A stretch of 64,000 bases of DNA from Poseidonocella sedimentorum (GTDB lineage Bacteria > Pseudomonadota > Alphaproteobacteria > Rhodobacterales > Rhodobacteraceae): assembly GCF_900116005.1 (NCBI RefSeq), contig NZ_FOYI01000004.1:225402-289401 (forward strand). Reading direction: 5' to 3'. The notes beneath the pieces were generated by a model, which was given only the letters and a program-made list of their open reading frames with translations, ran no database searches and was not told where the DNA came from. Position numbers and translations under genes: made by a program. Every line of letters begins with the position of its first letter. The first letter of the stretch is position 1. This document shows, in pieces, positions 33,847 to 43,911 of this stretch.

Positions 33847-34833
33847 TCAGCAATAGCGCTCCGGACCGATCCATTGCTCGGCGTTGTAGCGGTCGCCATG
33901 GGCCCAGCCGACGGGGAGCGCCGCGTCGATTCGGGCGAGGTCTTGCGCCGAGAGCGTGATCTGCGTGCCGCGCAGGAGGGCCTTGAAGTGGGCCACGCTG
34001 CGGGTGCCGGGGATCGGCAAGACATGCTCGCCGCGGGTCAGCAGCCAGGCGATCGCGAGCGCTTCGGCGGGCTCCCCCATCTCGCAGGCAAGCGCGCGGA
34101 AACCGTCCGTGATGGCGAGGTTGACGGCGAGGTTCGGCGCCTGAAACCGGGGGTTGGAGGTCAGGAACGGCAGCTTGGCGACGGCGTCCGGCCCCAGCGG
34201 CGCGTCCGTCAGGAGCGAACGGCCCACGGGCGAGAAGGCCACAAGCGCGACCCCAAGCTCGGCGCAAGTCTGGACGAGGCCCAGATCGGGGAAGCGCGTG
34301 GCGAGCGAATATTCCGATTGCACCGCCGCGACCGGCACCACCGCCTGCGCCCGCCGCAGCGAGCTTGGCGCGATTTCGGAGAACCCGATGGCGCGGGTCT
34401 TGCCCTTGGCGATCAGCCCCTTGAGCGTCTCGGCCACCTCTTCGATCGGCCGCTCGGCCTCGCGCCGGTGGACGTAGTAGAGATCGACGCAATCGACCCC
34501 GAGCCGCGCCAGCGAGCCGTCGAGCTCCGCCTCCAGATGCTCGGGCGAGTTGTCGAAACAGCGCCGGCCCTCCGCGTCCTTGGTGATCCCGCCCTTGGTG
34601 GCGATGTGTAACCCCGCGCGCGCGCCCGGGTTGGCCTTGAGCCAGGCGCCGATGGCGCGTTCGGAGCGGCCCATTCCATAGACATTCGAGGTGTCGATAT
34701 GCACCACGCCCGCCTCGCGCGCGGCGTCGAGAATGGCGTAGGAATTCGCCTCCGTGGTGGGCCCATAGAACTCGGCGAAGGACATGGCGCCCACCCCGAA
34801 GGCGGGCATCTCGCGGTCGAAAAATTTTGGCAT
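33847..34833 (-). CDS. Aldo/keto reductase
   Basis: A 328-residue TIM-barrel oxidoreductase. The catalytic tetrad is visible: Asp in DTSNVYG with its Tyr, Lys in IATKGG, and His in YYVHR. The C-terminal GTRSVAHFKALLRG is the NADPH-binding segment. It follows cmk by seven bases on the same strand, so it is likely co-transcribed with aroA and cmk. The substrate is not predictable. Confidence 0.86.
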   Translation of the reverse strand: MPKFFDREMPAFGVGAMSFAEFYGPTTEANSYAILDAAREAGVVHIDTSNVYGMGRSERAIGAWLKANPGARAGLHIATKGGITKDAEGRRCFDNSPEHLEAELDGSLARLGVDCVDLYYVHRREAERPIEEVAETLKGLIAKGKTRAIGFSEIAPSSLRRAQAVVPVAAVQSEYSLATRFPDLGLVQTCAELGVALVAFSPVGRSLLTDAPLGPDAVAKLPFLTSNPRFQAPNLAVNLAITDGFRALACEMGEPAEALAIAWLLTRGEHVLPIPGTRSVAHFKALLRGTQITLSAQDLARIDAALPVGWAHGDRYNAEQWIGPERYC

Positions 34834-34840
34834 TTTATCC

Positions 34841-35455
34841 TCAGGCGTCGCGTTTGCGGGTCACGGCGAGAATAGCGGCGGCGACGGCCTCATCAATGCT
34901 GAGATCCGAGGTATCGATCTCCACCGCGTCCGCTGCCGCCAAAAGCGGCGCCGTGGCGCGCGAGCGGTCTCTTTCGTCGCGGGCTTTCACATCGGCCAGG
35001 ATCGCTTCGAATTCGGCCTCTTCGCCCGCCTCGGCCAGCTCCTTCCAGCGGCGGCGCGCGCGCACTTCGGCGCTGGCCGTCACGAAGAGTTTCACCGCGG
35101 CCTCGGGGCAGATCACCGTGCCGATGTCGCGCCCGTCGAGCACCGCGCCGCCCGCGCGGGCGGCGAAGGCGCGCTGGAAGTCCACCAGCGCCTGGCGCAC
35201 TTCGGGCAAGACCGCGACCTTGCTCGCCTCGCTCGCCACCGCGCGGGTGCGCAAGGCGGCCTCGTCGGCGAGGTCCTCAGCGGTGAGCGCTTGCGCCGCG
35301 GCAACCGGATCTTCGCCCGCGAGACTGCGGCGCGCAACGGCGCGGTAGAGCAGCCCGGTGTCGAGATGGGCAAAGCCGAATTCGGCGGCGACGGCGCGGC
35401 TGATCGTGCCCTTGCCGGCGGCGGCGGGGCCGTCGATGGCAACGGTGAAGCTCAT
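34841..35455 (-). CDS. cmk: Cytidylate kinase
   Basis: A 204-residue NMP kinase that phosphorylates CMP and dCMP. The P-loop [14 protein letters not shown], the [11 protein letters not shown] motif and DGRDIGTVI are all present. It starts in an ATGA overlap with the aroA stop (35452-35455). In most alphaproteobacteria rpsA follows directly; here an aldo/keto reductase and other accessory genes intervene. Confidence 0.95.
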   Translation of the reverse strand: MSFTVAIDGPAAAGKGTISRAVAAEFGFAHLDTGLLYRAVARRSLAGEDPVAAAQALTAEDLADEAALRTRAVASEASKVAVLPEVRQALVDFQRAFAARAGGAVLDGRDIGTVICPEAAVKLFVTASAEVRARRRWKELAEAGEEAEFEAILADVKARDERDRSRATAPLLAAADAVEIDTSDLSIDEAVAAAILAVTRKRDA

Positions 35456-36804
35456 GCCCCGTCCCGCTCCAGCTTGGCGCCGAGATCGCCCATCAGCCGC
35501 TCGAAGATCGGGAAGGAGGTGGCCACCGGCCCGCCGTCGTCGATGCTGACCGCCTCGCGCGTCGAGAGCCCGAGGATGAGGAAGGACATGGCGATGCGGT
35601 GGTCGAGCCGGCTGGCGCAGCGCGCGCCGCCGGGCACGCCGCCGGGCCCGCGCCCCTCCACGGCCCACCAGTCCTCGCCCTCCTCGACCGTGATGCCGCA
35701 GGCCCGGAGCCCCACGGCCATCGCGTCGATCCGGTCGCTTTCCTTGACCCGCAACTCGCGCACGCCGGGCATGTCCGTCCGCCCGGTCGCATTGGCCGCG
35801 ATCACCGAGAGGATCGGGTATTCGTCGATCATGCTGGCGGCGCGCTCGGGCGGGACCTCGATGCCGCGCATGTCGGGCGAGTAGCGCGCGCGCAAGTCGG
35901 CCACAGGCTCGCCGCCCTCCTCGCGTTCGTTCACGTAGGTGAGGTCCGCGCCCATCTCGCGCAGGGTGGTGAAGAGCCCCGCGCGCGTCGGGTTCAGCCC
36001 GATATTCGGGACCAGCACGTCCGAGCCTTCGGTGATCAGCGCGGCGCAGACCGGGAAGGCCGCCGAGGAGGGATCGCGCGGCACGGCGATGGTCTGGGGC
36101 TTGAGCTCCGGCTGGCCGGTGAGCGTGATCACCCGGCCCTCGTCGCTCTGCTCGGTGCGCACGGTCGCGCCGAAGCCCGCCAGCATCCGCTCGGAGTGAT
36201 CGCGCGTCGCCTCGCGTTCGATCACCACCGTCTCGCCCGGCGCGTTGAGCCCCGCGAGCAGCACGGCGGATTTGACCTGCGCCGAGGGCACCGGCGTGGC
36301 ATAGCGCACGGGGATGGGGCTTTCCGCGCCCCGGATCGTCATCGGCAACCGCCCGCCCGCGCGGCCCATCGCCTGCGCGCCAAAGAGCGCCAGCGGATCG
36401 GTGATCCGGGCCATGGGGCGGGAATTGAGGCTGGCGTCGCCGGTAAATGTCGCGGTGATCGGTGTGGTCGCCATCGCGCCCATGATGAGGCGCACGCCGG
36501 TGCCGGAATTGCCGCAGTCGATGACCTGATCTGGCTCGGCGAACCCGCCCGTGCCCACGCCATAGACCGACCAGGCGCCCGGCCCCTCCTGCGTCACCTC
36601 GGCGCCAAAGGCGCGCATCGCGCGGGCCGTGTCGAGCACGTCCTGCCCCTCCAGCAGCCCGGTGATCCGGGTCTCGCCCACCGCGAGCGCCCCGAGAATG
36701 AGCGCGCGGTGCGAGATCGACTTGTCGCCGGGCACCTCGGCCACGCCGGTCAGCGGGCCGGATTTGCGGGCGGTCATGGGGATGGGAGTGCCGTGGGCGG
36801 ACAT
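35452..36804 (-). CDS. aroA: 3-phosphoshikimate 1-carboxyvinyltransferase (EPSP synthase)
   Basis: A 450-residue enzyme of the shikimate pathway, transferring enolpyruvyl from PEP to shikimate-3-phosphate. The motifs [18 protein letters not shown] and [13 protein letters not shown] are intact, as is [12 protein letters not shown] near the C-terminus. The AMRAFGAEV segment shows Ala at a position linked to glyphosate tolerance in class II enzymes, but I cannot assign class with certainty. ATG 36804 has AGAAGG upstream. Confidence 0.95.
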   Translation of the reverse strand: MSAHGTPIPMTARKSGPLTGVAEVPGDKSISHRALILGALAVGETRITGLLEGQDVLDTARAMRAFGAEVTQEGPGAWSVYGVGTGGFAEPDQVIDCGNSGTGVRLIMGAMATTPITATFTGDASLNSRPMARITDPLALFGAQAMGRAGGRLPMTIRGAESPIPVRYATPVPSAQVKSAVLLAGLNAPGETVVIEREATRDHSERMLAGFGATVRTEQSDEGRVITLTGQPELKPQTIAVPRDPSSAAFPVCAALITEGSDVLVPNIGLNPTRAGLFTTLREMGADLTYVNEREEGGEPVADLRARYSPDMRGIEVPPERAASMIDEYPILSVIAANATGRTDMPGVRELRVKESDRIDAMAVGLRACGITVEEGEDWWAVEGRGPGGVPGGARCASRLDHRIAMSFLILGLSTREAVSIDDGGPVATSFPIFERLMGDLGAKLERDGA

Positions 36805-37026
36805 GGGCGGGCCTTCTCTTCGGGCGCGAATGCGAAACTCGCCGGACTGATAGCGCAGGGGGCAAGCGGCGTCCATCGCCTGCGGGCGCGGGGCGCGCCG
36901 CCGCTGTCAGGAGGCCCGCAGCGACGAAATCATTCAAATGCGATCTATCCTGCGCGACAGGGTAAACGGAATAGAAATGCTGCGCGCGTTCTATGCCCCC
37001 AAAGGCCAGAAAGGTTGGCGGAGCGC

Positions 37027-37929
37027 ATGATGGTGCTGAGACAGATCGGATCGATTGGTTTGCTGGGGCTGGCGCTCGCGGGATGCGGCGGCGGTGGCGG
37101 CGGCGAGGGCGAGGAGACGGTGCGCGATCCGGGCGGGCCGGACGGCGAGACCCAAGCCTATCGCATCCTCAAAAGCACCGACAACGCCAGCAGCACCCTC
37201 GCCGGGCAGGCCTACCGCACCGCGCGCGACGGCTCAGGCACGGTCCTGCTGGAGACGGCGACGCTCTCGGGCACGATCAATCACCGCACCGGCGCGACCA
37301 CCCTCGCCGATGATGTCTACAGCCTGACCGACGGTGACGGGCCCGATTCTGTGGGCTTCCTCTCCGACGGGGCGGGCGGCGCGGCCTTCGTCAGCGGGCT
37401 GGCCGATGACGGCGGCACATACGAATACGTCTCGACCTTCATCATGGGCTACGAGGATGGCGGATCGGACTACGACGCGGTCGGCGTGGTCGGGATCGCC
37501 ACAAGCGCCGGGGACGTCCCCGCTTCGGGCTCGGCGAGCTACAACGGCGACGCCGTGGTGGACGTTTTCCAATCCTCGGGCCAGACCTCGATGACCGGCG
37601 ACAGCCGCGTGAGCGCCGATTTCGGGGCCGGCCGGGTGAGCGTCACGATGGACAATTTCTCCGCCCGCGACAGCGGCGGCGCGAGCGTGGCCGCCCCGCT
37701 CGACAGCATCGCAATCAGCGATATGACGATCTCCGGAAACGGCTTTTCCGGCGGGAGCTTCTCAGCTCGCAGCGGCGGCGCCGCGACGGACCTGACCGGC
37801 GGCGCGACATTGAGCGAAGCGGCGGGCGGGTTTTACGGGCTTGAGGACGGCATCCCCGACGAGGTCGGCGGGGCCTTTGCCGAGAGCGGGCCGGATGGGG
37901 TTTTGACCGGGGTCTTCATCGCCGATTGA
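37027..37929 (+). CDS. TbpB-like surface lipoprotein candidate
   Basis: A 300-residue lipoprotein. The lipobox is LALAGC with C20, followed by a Gly6 tether. The rest is strand-rich and acidic. The C-terminal element [20 protein letters not shown] matches the closing motif of the eight-strand barrel domain in TbpB/HpuA-like surface lipoproteins. It lies 58 bases before a Slam-type gene, which in other bacteria moves such lipoproteins across the outer membrane. The ligand (iron protein, haem or other) is not known. Confidence 0.75.
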   Translation: MMVLRQIGSIGLLGLALAGCGGGGGGEGEETVRDPGGPDGETQAYRILKSTDNASSTLAGQAYRTARDGSGTVLLETATLSGTINHRTGATTLADDVYSLTDGDGPDSVGFLSDGAGGAAFVSGLADDGGTYEYVSTFIMGYEDGGSDYDAVGVVGIATSAGDVPASGSASYNGDAVVDVFQSSGQTSMTGDSRVSADFGAGRVSVTMDNFSARDSGGASVAAPLDSIAISDMTISGNGFSGGSFSARSGGAATDLTGGATLSEAAGGFYGLEDGIPDEVGGAFAESGPDGVLTGVFIAD

Positions 37930-37987
37930 ACCGGGAGCCCGGGGCCGGGCTTACACATCGGTAACCATGTTCTGGGCATAAGGCTCC

Positions 37988-39280
37988 ATGGCATATTCTT
38001 TCGGCATCCGGCATCTGGCAGGCGCGATTTTCGCGGCCCTGTGCTTTGCCATGCCCGCCGCCGAGGCCGCGCCGGTTTCCGACAGCGACCTCTCCCGTCT
38101 GATCAACACCGGCCAGATCGAGACCGCCCGCGCCCGGCTGGAGGCCAGCGGCGGCGATGCGCTCGACGTGCTCTTCCTCGAAGGCCGCATCGCCAAGGCC
38201 CGCGGCGCGCTGGATACCGCCAGCGCAGCGTTTCGCGAGGTGCTCCGCGCAGCCCCCAACCGGATCAATGCCCGCCGCGAGCTCGCCCATACGCTCCTGA
38301 TGGAGGGGAAGTACGCCGCCGCCGAACGTCAATTCGCAATGCTTCTGGCCGAGGACGACAATCCCCGGATGCGCGCGGGCTACCGCCGGTTTCTCGCCGA
38401 ACTCTCGGCGCGCCGGCCGCTGCGCCTTACAGGCCATGTGGCGCTCGCCCCCTCCAGCAACATCAACCGCGGCACCCTGCGCGGCCGGATGGAGACCGAT
38501 CTGGGCGATTTCGAGATCGCAGAGGGCTCGCAAGCGCGTTCCGGCGTGGGCCTCTCCTACGGGATATCCGGGCGGCTGCAGCCCCCCGGCGCGGCGGGGC
38601 GCGGGCCGATCCTGCGCTGGTCGCTCGGACAGACCCGCTACAGCGAGACGACGTTCGACCGCAGCACGGGCCAGCTCTCCTTCGGCTACGAGGCGCGCGG
38701 CGCCCGGGGGCATTGGCAGCTGCAGCTCTACACCCGGCGGGAAGCGCGCAACGATGGCGCGAGCGTCACGGCGCGCGGGATGCACCTCGCTCTGGGGCGG
38801 CAGGTCTCCCCTCGGGATCTGGTCGGGGTCACGCTCAGTCGAGAGTGGCGCGCTTACGACGAACAGAGCTACCGCGACGGGCCGGTGAGCCGCCTTGCCC
38901 TGAGCTGGGAGCATCTCTTTACGCCGAGGTTGCGCGGGCGCGCGGGCCTTTCGTTCACGCTGGCGGAGCCGGAGGCCGCGCATCAGGCTTATCACGCGCG
39001 CAGCCTGTCTCTTGACGTGGAGCGGCGATGGGACAGCGGCCTTGCCCTTGGCGCGGGAGCAGAGATCGGACGCCGAGACTTCGATGCCGACTACCCCCTG
39101 CTGAGCAGCCCGCGCGCCGATCGGTTTTCCTCGCTGCGCCTGACAGCGTCACACAGTCGCGTGACGGCGTTTGGCTTGCGCCCGCAGCTGCGCTGCAGCC
39201 ACCTGCGCAGCCGCTCGAACGTGGCCTTTGCCGAGTATTCGGTCAACGAATGCCAGATTTCGCTCGGCTGGGAATTCTGA
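37988..39280 (+). CDS. Slam-type (DUF560) surface lipoprotein assembly modifier
   Basis: A 430-residue outer-membrane protein. A signal peptide (cut after AAEA) is followed by TPR-like helices to about residue 145 (VLRAAPNRINARRELAHTLL), then by a DUF560-like barrel from about 150 (LTGHVALAPSSNINRGTL) ending in an aromatic residue (LGWEF). This layout is that of Slam proteins, which export surface lipoproteins. The adjacent upstream lipoprotein is the likely client. It is related in layout to the gene at 16100. Confidence 0.78.
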   Translation: MAYSFGIRHLAGAIFAALCFAMPAAEAAPVSDSDLSRLINTGQIETARARLEASGGDALDVLFLEGRIAKARGALDTASAAFREVLRAAPNRINARRELAHTLLMEGKYAAAERQFAMLLAEDDNPRMRAGYRRFLAELSARRPLRLTGHVALAPSSNINRGTLRGRMETDLGDFEIAEGSQARSGVGLSYGISGRLQPPGAAGRGPILRWSLGQTRYSETTFDRSTGQLSFGYEARGARGHWQLQLYTRREARNDGASVTARGMHLALGRQVSPRDLVGVTLSREWRAYDEQSYRDGPVSRLALSWEHLFTPRLRGRAGLSFTLAEPEAAHQAYHARSLSLDVERRWDSGLALGAGAEIGRRDFDADYPLLSSPRADRFSSLRLTASHSRVTAFGLRPQLRCSHLRSRSNVAFAEYSVNECQISLGWEF

Positions 39281-39350
39281 GCGTTCGGGGGGCGCTGCCC
39301 CCGGCCGCTGCCGCGGCCTCCCCCGGAGTATTTCTCAAGAGAAGAAGCGG

Positions 39351-40067
39351 TCAGAGGCGGCGAAAGCGCAAGTAGTGGGGCGTGCGGCCTTCGCGCAGGG
39401 CTTTGGATTCGTAGCGCGTGCTCTCCCACGTCTCCCAAGGGTCGCGCCAGTCGGAAGCGGACTCGCCGAGCCATTCGAAGCCTTGTCGCGGGACTTCTTC
39501 GAGCGTCTGGCGCACGTAGTCGGGGATGTCCGTCGCGACGCGCAGCTCGGCACCGGGGGCCAGGACGCGGGCCAGCGGGGCAAGGTAGTCCGGGGTGACG
39601 AAACGGCGGCGGTGGTGGCGTTTCTTGGGCCAGGGGTCCGGATAGAGCAGATAGGCGCGGGAGAGCGCAGCGGCGGGCAGGACGTCGAAGAGATCGCGCA
39701 CATCGCCGGGATGGATCGCGAGGTTGGAGACTTCGGCCTTGCGGATCTTGCCCAGGAGCATGGCGACGCCGTTGATGTAGGGCTCGCAGCCGATGATGCC
39801 GATATCGGGGTTGAGCGTGGCCTGATGCACGAGGTGTTCGCCGCCGCCGAAGCCGATCTCGAGCCAGACCGGTCGATCGCCGAAGAGCGCCGCGAGATCG
39901 AGCGGCGCGCGATCGGGGTTGTCCTCCCAGGTGACGGGGCCGGGCGAGAGCTTGGCGAGATCCTCGGCGAGATAGGCCTGCTGCGAGGGGCGCAGGGACT
40001 TGCCCTTGAGCCGGCCATAGAAGTTGCGCCACGGGGCGCCGCTGGGATGAGAGCTGTCCTTCGTCAT
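39351..40067 (-). CDS. trmB: tRNA (guanine-N7)-methyltransferase
   Basis: A 238-residue SAM-dependent enzyme making m7G46 in tRNA. Recognisable motifs are WLEIGFGGGEHLV (SAM-binding), IGCEPYINGVA and LLYPDPWPKKRHHRRRFV, the last being the family signature. ATG 40067 gives the usual start; longer in-frame extensions are Pro/Arg-rich and not conserved. It lies after metK in the same orientation. Confidence 0.94.
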   Translation of the reverse strand: MTKDSSHPSGAPWRNFYGRLKGKSLRPSQQAYLAEDLAKLSPGPVTWEDNPDRAPLDLAALFGDRPVWLEIGFGGGEHLVHQATLNPDIGIIGCEPYINGVAMLLGKIRKAEVSNLAIHPGDVRDLFDVLPAAALSRAYLLYPDPWPKKRHHRRRFVTPDYLAPLARVLAPGAELRVATDIPDYVRQTLEEVPRQGFEWLGESASDWRDPWETWESTRYESKALREGRTPHYLRFRRL

Positions 40068-40140
40068 GGCGCGCGTCCTAGCGCCGGGGGCCGGGCGCAT
40101 CAATCCCTTTCCCGCATGACGGTGGGACGGGGCGGCCCGA

Positions 40141-40197
40141 GGCACGGGCCCGTGAGGGCCTGTGCCGAGAGATGTCGTGGCGCGCGGAACGCGCGCC
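40141..40197 (-). terminator. Two hairpins between metK and trmB
   Basis: GGCGCGC/GCGCGCC (40179-40185 with 40191-40197) starts nine bases after the metK stop. GGCACGGGCCC pairs with GGGCCTGTGCC (40141-40151 with 40156-40166) around a GTGA loop. Neither has a T run; they may end or stabilise the metK transcript. Confidence 0.4.
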
Positions 40198-40206
40198 TCC
40201 GCGTGA

Positions 40207-41388
40207 TCAGAGGGCGGCGGTGAGCGCCGAGGCGAGGTCGGTGCGCTCCCACGAAAACCCGCCATCGTCTTCCGGGGCGCGGCCGAAGTGGCCGTAGGCC
40301 GCGGTGCGCTGGTAGATCGGGCGGTTGAGCGAGAGGTGTTCGCGGATTCCGCGCGGGGTCAGGTCCATCGCCCGGGCGACGGCGCGCTCGATGGCTTCTG
40401 GCGCGACCTCGCCCGTGCCGAAGGTATCGGCATAGATCGACAGCGGTTTGGAGACGCCGATGGCGTAGCTGAGCTGGATGAGGCAGCGTTCGGCAAGCCC
40501 GGCTGCGACCACGTTCTTGGCGAGATACCGCGCGGCATAGGCCGCTGAGCGGTCCACCTTGGTCGGGTCCTTGCCCGAAAACGCGCCGCCGCCGTGGGGC
40601 GCCGCGCCGCCGTAGGTGTCGACGATGATCTTGCGGCCCGTGAGCCCGGCGTCCCCGTCCGGGCCACCGATGACGAACTTGCCGGTCGGGTTGACCCACC
40701 ATTCGGTCTCGCCCGTGATCCAGCCCTCGGGCAGCACGTCGCGGATATGGGGCTCGACAATCGCGCGGATGTCGGCGCTCGACTGGCTCTCGTCGGCGTG
40801 TTGGGTAGACAGAACGATGGACGTCACGCCCACCGGCTTTCCGCCCTCGTAGCGCACCGAGATCTGGCTTTTCGCATCGGGCCGCAGGGTCGGCTCGGTG
40901 CCGTCCTTGCGCACCTCGGCGAGCCGTCGCAGGATCGCGTGGGCGTATTGGATCGGGGCCGGCATGAGTGCCTCGGTTTCGTTCGTTGCGTAGCCGAACA
41001 TGATGCCCTGATCGCCCGCACCCTCCTCCTTGTCGGCCGCCGCATCGACGCCTTGGGCAATATGGGCCGACTGTTCGTGGAGCAGATTGGTCACGGTGCA
41101 GGTTGCGTGGTGGAACTTGTCCTGCTCATAGCCGATGTCGCGGATGCACTCGCGCGCGATGGCTTCGACCTCGTCCTTCTTCTCGGCCAGACGTGCCGGA
41201 TCGGACAGGCCCACTTCGCCGCCGATCACCACGCGGTCGGTCGTGGCGAAGGTCTCGCAGGCGACGCGCGCCTCGGGCTCCTCCGCGAGGAAGGCGTCGA
41301 GAACGGCGTCGGAAATCCGGTCGCAGACCTTGTCCGGGTGGCCCTCCGAGACGGACTCGGAAGTGAAGACATAACTTTGGCGGCTCAT
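40207..41388 (-). CDS. metK: S-adenosylmethionine synthetase
   Basis: A 393-residue enzyme that makes SAM from ATP and methionine. The motifs [32 protein letters not shown] and [16 protein letters not shown] are all present. ATG 41388 gives the standard start ([13 protein letters not shown]). A SAM/SAH-type riboswitch covers its ribosome-binding site, so translation should fall when SAM is plentiful. Neighbours are lnt upstream and trmB downstream. Confidence 0.96.
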   Translation of the reverse strand: MSRQSYVFTSESVSEGHPDKVCDRISDAVLDAFLAEEPEARVACETFATTDRVVIGGEVGLSDPARLAEKKDEVEAIARECIRDIGYEQDKFHHATCTVTNLLHEQSAHIAQGVDAAADKEEGAGDQGIMFGYATNETEALMPAPIQYAHAILRRLAEVRKDGTEPTLRPDAKSQISVRYEGGKPVGVTSIVLSTQHADESQSSADIRAIVEPHIRDVLPEGWITGETEWWVNPTGKFVIGGPDGDAGLTGRKIIVDTYGGAAPHGGGAFSGKDPTKVDRSAAYAARYLAKNVVAAGLAERCLIQLSYAIGVSKPLSIYADTFGTGEVAPEAIERAVARAMDLTPRGIREHLSLNRPIYQRTAAYGHFGRAPEDDGGFSWERTDLASALTAAL

Positions 41389-41395
41389 CGGGAAG

Positions 41396-41444
41396 TGCTC
41401 CAATATGTGTAATCCGCCACGTCAGGAAGCCGTTGTGACGGTGT
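41396..41444 (-). promoter_or_regulatory. SAM/SAH-type riboswitch upstream of metK
   Basis: The minus-strand leader has the pattern CGTCACAACGGCTTCCTGACG, then GTGGCGGATTACACATATT, then GGAGCA, matching the short SAM/SAH riboswitch known from Rhodobacteraceae. CGTCAC pairs with GTGGCG-side bases, and the bases around GGAGCA (41401-41396), which serve as the ribosome-binding site, would enter the pseudoknot. It ends seven bases before the metK ATG. The call is from recalled consensus and position, without a covariance search. Confidence 0.82.
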
Positions 41445-41479
41445 TGAACCAAAGGCCCTATGCCTTGTGGTGCGAAAGG

Positions 41480-43009
41480 TCAATGACTGTGCCGTGCGCG
41501 GCGGAGCGCTGTGGCTGCCAGAAGTGCTAGGACGGCGAGGGTTAACGGAGTGTCACCGAAGCGCGCGTAGGGCGTCGGGCTGCGCCCCTCCGGCAGCGCG
41601 ACATCGCGAAACCCGGCCTCGCCGAGGCTGATCTGCCCCCGGATGCGCCCTTGCGGGTCGATCACCGCGGAGACGCCGGTATTGGCCACGCGGATCGCGG
41701 CGAGCCCCTGTTCGATGGAACGCATTCGCGCCTGTGCGAGGTGCTGATAGGGGCCCGAGATGCGGCCGAACCAGGCGTCGTTGGTGATTTGCAGCAGCAG
41801 ATCGGGGCGGTCATGGCCGCGCAGGATCTGCTGCGGAAAGACCGCCTCGTAGCAGATCAGCGGCTGGGCCCAGCCGATGCCGGGGATTTCCAGCAGCGTG
41901 GGCCGCGCGCCGGGCGTGTAGCCGCCGAGCCGGTCGGTGGCGAGCCCGAAGAGCCCGTACCGGGCGGCGAGCCCCGCGAGCGGCATGTATTCACCGAAGG
42001 GCACCAGCCGGTGCTTGTCGTAGAGCGCCGAGACGCGCCCCTCCGGCCCGACGAGCACCAGCGAATTATGCAGCGCCTCGCCCTCAAAGCGCATCGCCCC
42101 GACCGCGACCGGTGCGCCCCGGGCGGCCTCGGCAATGTCCGCGAGCAGCGGCTCGGCGTAGTCCAGCAGGTAGGGCACCGACGTTTCGGGCCAGACGATA
42201 ACGTCCGGCGCGCCCGGCGCGGCGGTATAGTCGAGCGCGCGGTTGAGGAAAACATGGGTCCGGGTCGGATCCCACTTCTCATCCTGCGGCGCGTTGGGCT
42301 GCACGAGGCGCACGGTGGGCCGGTCCTCGGGGCCGGGCGGCGCGGGCGGCACGGGCCAGAGCAGGAGCGCGGCCGCAGCGAGCCCGGCGGGAATGGCACA
42401 GGCGCGCGGGCTCGGCGGGGCAATGAGCGCGGCGGCGGCGAAGAGCGCGAGGTTGAGCCCGTGGGGGCCGATCAAGGCCGCCCCCTGCCCCGCGATGACA
42501 TCGACCAGCGCCTGCGACGGCATGGCCCAGGGAAAGCCGGTCAGCACATGGGCGCGGGTGAGTTCCGCCAGCGTCCAGAGCCCGACAAGCGCCGCCCGCG
42601 CCGGCAGCACAGCACCGCGCGCCGGAACGAGATAGCGAGCCGCGCCGAATGCCCCCGCCCAGAAGAGCGCGAGCCCGCCGGCCATCAGCACCAGCGCAAA
42701 GGGCGCCATCCAGCCGTGGCGCGCCACATCCACGAGGAAGGGTTCGACGATCCATGCGAGCGAAATCGCGAAATAGCCGACGCCGGTGCAGAGCCCGGTC
42801 AGCAGCGCCGCGCGCACCGTCCCGCTCCGGCCGAAGAGCCAGACCGCGAGGACAAGACCGGCGAGACCCAGAAGCGGCAGGTTGACAGGCGCTTGCCCCG
42901 CCGCGGCCAGCGCCCCGGCTCCGAGCGCGGCAAGCACACGCCCCCCGCGAGCGGCTCGGCGCGCGGCCTTCGGTGCTGCCCCGGCGGGGGCGGCCTTGTC
43001 TGCTGTCAC
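41480..43009 (-). CDS. lnt: Apolipoprotein N-acyltransferase
   Basis: A 509-residue inner-membrane enzyme adding the third acyl chain to lipoproteins. Six or so membrane helices lie in residues 24-220, then a nitrilase-fold domain with the catalytic triad E275 (VWPETSVPY), K332 (DKHRLVPFGEYMP) and C386 (LICYEAVF). The start is GTG at 43009, overlapping the stop of the CorC-like gene (GTGA). It belongs to the conserved ybeY-corC-lnt-metK block. Confidence 0.94.
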   Translation of the reverse strand: MTADKAAPAGAAPKAARRAARGGRVLAALGAGALAAAGQAPVNLPLLGLAGLVLAVWLFGRSGTVRAALLTGLCTGVGYFAISLAWIVEPFLVDVARHGWMAPFALVLMAGGLALFWAGAFGAARYLVPARGAVLPARAALVGLWTLAELTRAHVLTGFPWAMPSQALVDVIAGQGAALIGPHGLNLALFAAAALIAPPSPRACAIPAGLAAAALLLWPVPPAPPGPEDRPTVRLVQPNAPQDEKWDPTRTHVFLNRALDYTAAPGAPDVIVWPETSVPYLLDYAEPLLADIAEAARGAPVAVGAMRFEGEALHNSLVLVGPEGRVSALYDKHRLVPFGEYMPLAGLAARYGLFGLATDRLGGYTPGARPTLLEIPGIGWAQPLICYEAVFPQQILRGHDRPDLLLQITNDAWFGRISGPYQHLAQARMRSIEQGLAAIRVANTGVSAVIDPQGRIRGQISLGEAGFRDVALPEGRSPTPYARFGDTPLTLAVLALLAATALRRARHSH

Positions 43010-43893
43010 TCCGCGGCCTCGCGCAACCGGACGCGCAGCCGCTTGATCCGGCGCGGATCGGCGTCGACCACCTCGAACTCAAGGCCCGACGGGTGCGGGA
43101 CCACCTCTCCGCGCGCGGGCACCCGGCCCGCCAGCATGAAGACCAGCCCTCCGAGCGTGTCGATTTCCTCGCGGTCGATCTCGGGATCATCGGTGAGCGC
43201 AAGCCCCGCCGCGTGCTCGAAATCGGCCAGCGGCGCGCGCGCCTGAACGAGGAAACTGCCCGGCCGCTCCTCGGTCCAGAGCGTGTCTTCCTCCAGATCG
43301 TGCTCGTCCTCGATCTCGCCCACGACCTGTTCGATCAGATCCTCGATCGTCACCAGCCCGTCGACCCCGCCATATTCGTCGATCACCAGCGCCATGTGCC
43401 GCCGTTCGGTCTGCATCTTGGCGAGCAGGACCCCGAGCGGCATCGACGGTGGGACGAAGACAAGCGGGCGCAGCATTTCCGAAAGCGTGTAGCGCCCGGA
43501 GCCGTTGAACCCGTGGGTGAGTGCAAAATCCTTGAGGTGGACCATGCCGATGGGCGTGTCGAGCGTGCCCTTGAACACCGGCAGCCGCGTCAGCCCGCTT
43601 TCGCGGAACACGCCCAGCAGGTCATCCTTGGAAATATCGTCCGGCACGGCCACGATCTCGGCCTTGGGCACCGCCACATCCTCGACCCGCTTCTGGCGCA
43701 GGTTGAACAGCCCGTGCTTTGGCCGCTTGGCCACGTCCACGATATCGGTGTTGAACTGCGGCCCCTGTACCGCTCCGGGCCCAGGCCCGCCAAACAGACG
43801 GCGCAGGAACCCGCCGCCCTTCACACTACTACTCTGGCCTTCCGGCTGCGCGCTCTGCGCCGCAGCAGAAGACCCGTCAGAACTCTCGCCCAT
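43006..43893 (-). CDS. CorC/HlyC-type CBS-domain transporter-associated protein
   Basis: A 295-residue soluble protein with two CBS domains (about 75-200: VPDDISKDDLLGVFRESGLT, VFVPPSMPLGVLLAKMQTER) and a C-terminal CorC/HlyC domain that begins near FLVQARAPLADFE. The central MALVIDEYGGVDGLVTIEDL is the family signature. It is usually linked to Mg/Co efflux or membrane integrity. Position between ybeY and lnt is the common alphaproteobacterial order. Confidence 0.88.
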   Translation of the reverse strand: MGESSDGSSAAAQSAQPEGQSSSVKGGGFLRRLFGGPGPGAVQGPQFNTDIVDVAKRPKHGLFNLRQKRVEDVAVPKAEIVAVPDDISKDDLLGVFRESGLTRLPVFKGTLDTPIGMVHLKDFALTHGFNGSGRYTLSEMLRPLVFVPPSMPLGVLLAKMQTERRHMALVIDEYGGVDGLVTIEDLIEQVVGEIEDEHDLEEDTLWTEERPGSFLVQARAPLADFEHAAGLALTDDPEIDREEIDTLGGLVFMLAGRVPARGEVVPHPSGLEFEVVDADPRRIKRLRVRLREAAE

Positions 43894-43911
43894 CGTCCCT
43901 TTCCATGGGAG

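Noticed and set aside
34841..36937. 698-residue minus-strand frame joining cmk with an out-of-frame reading of aroA
   Set aside because: Only the last 204 residues are the real cmk protein; the rest is a shifted reading of aroA.
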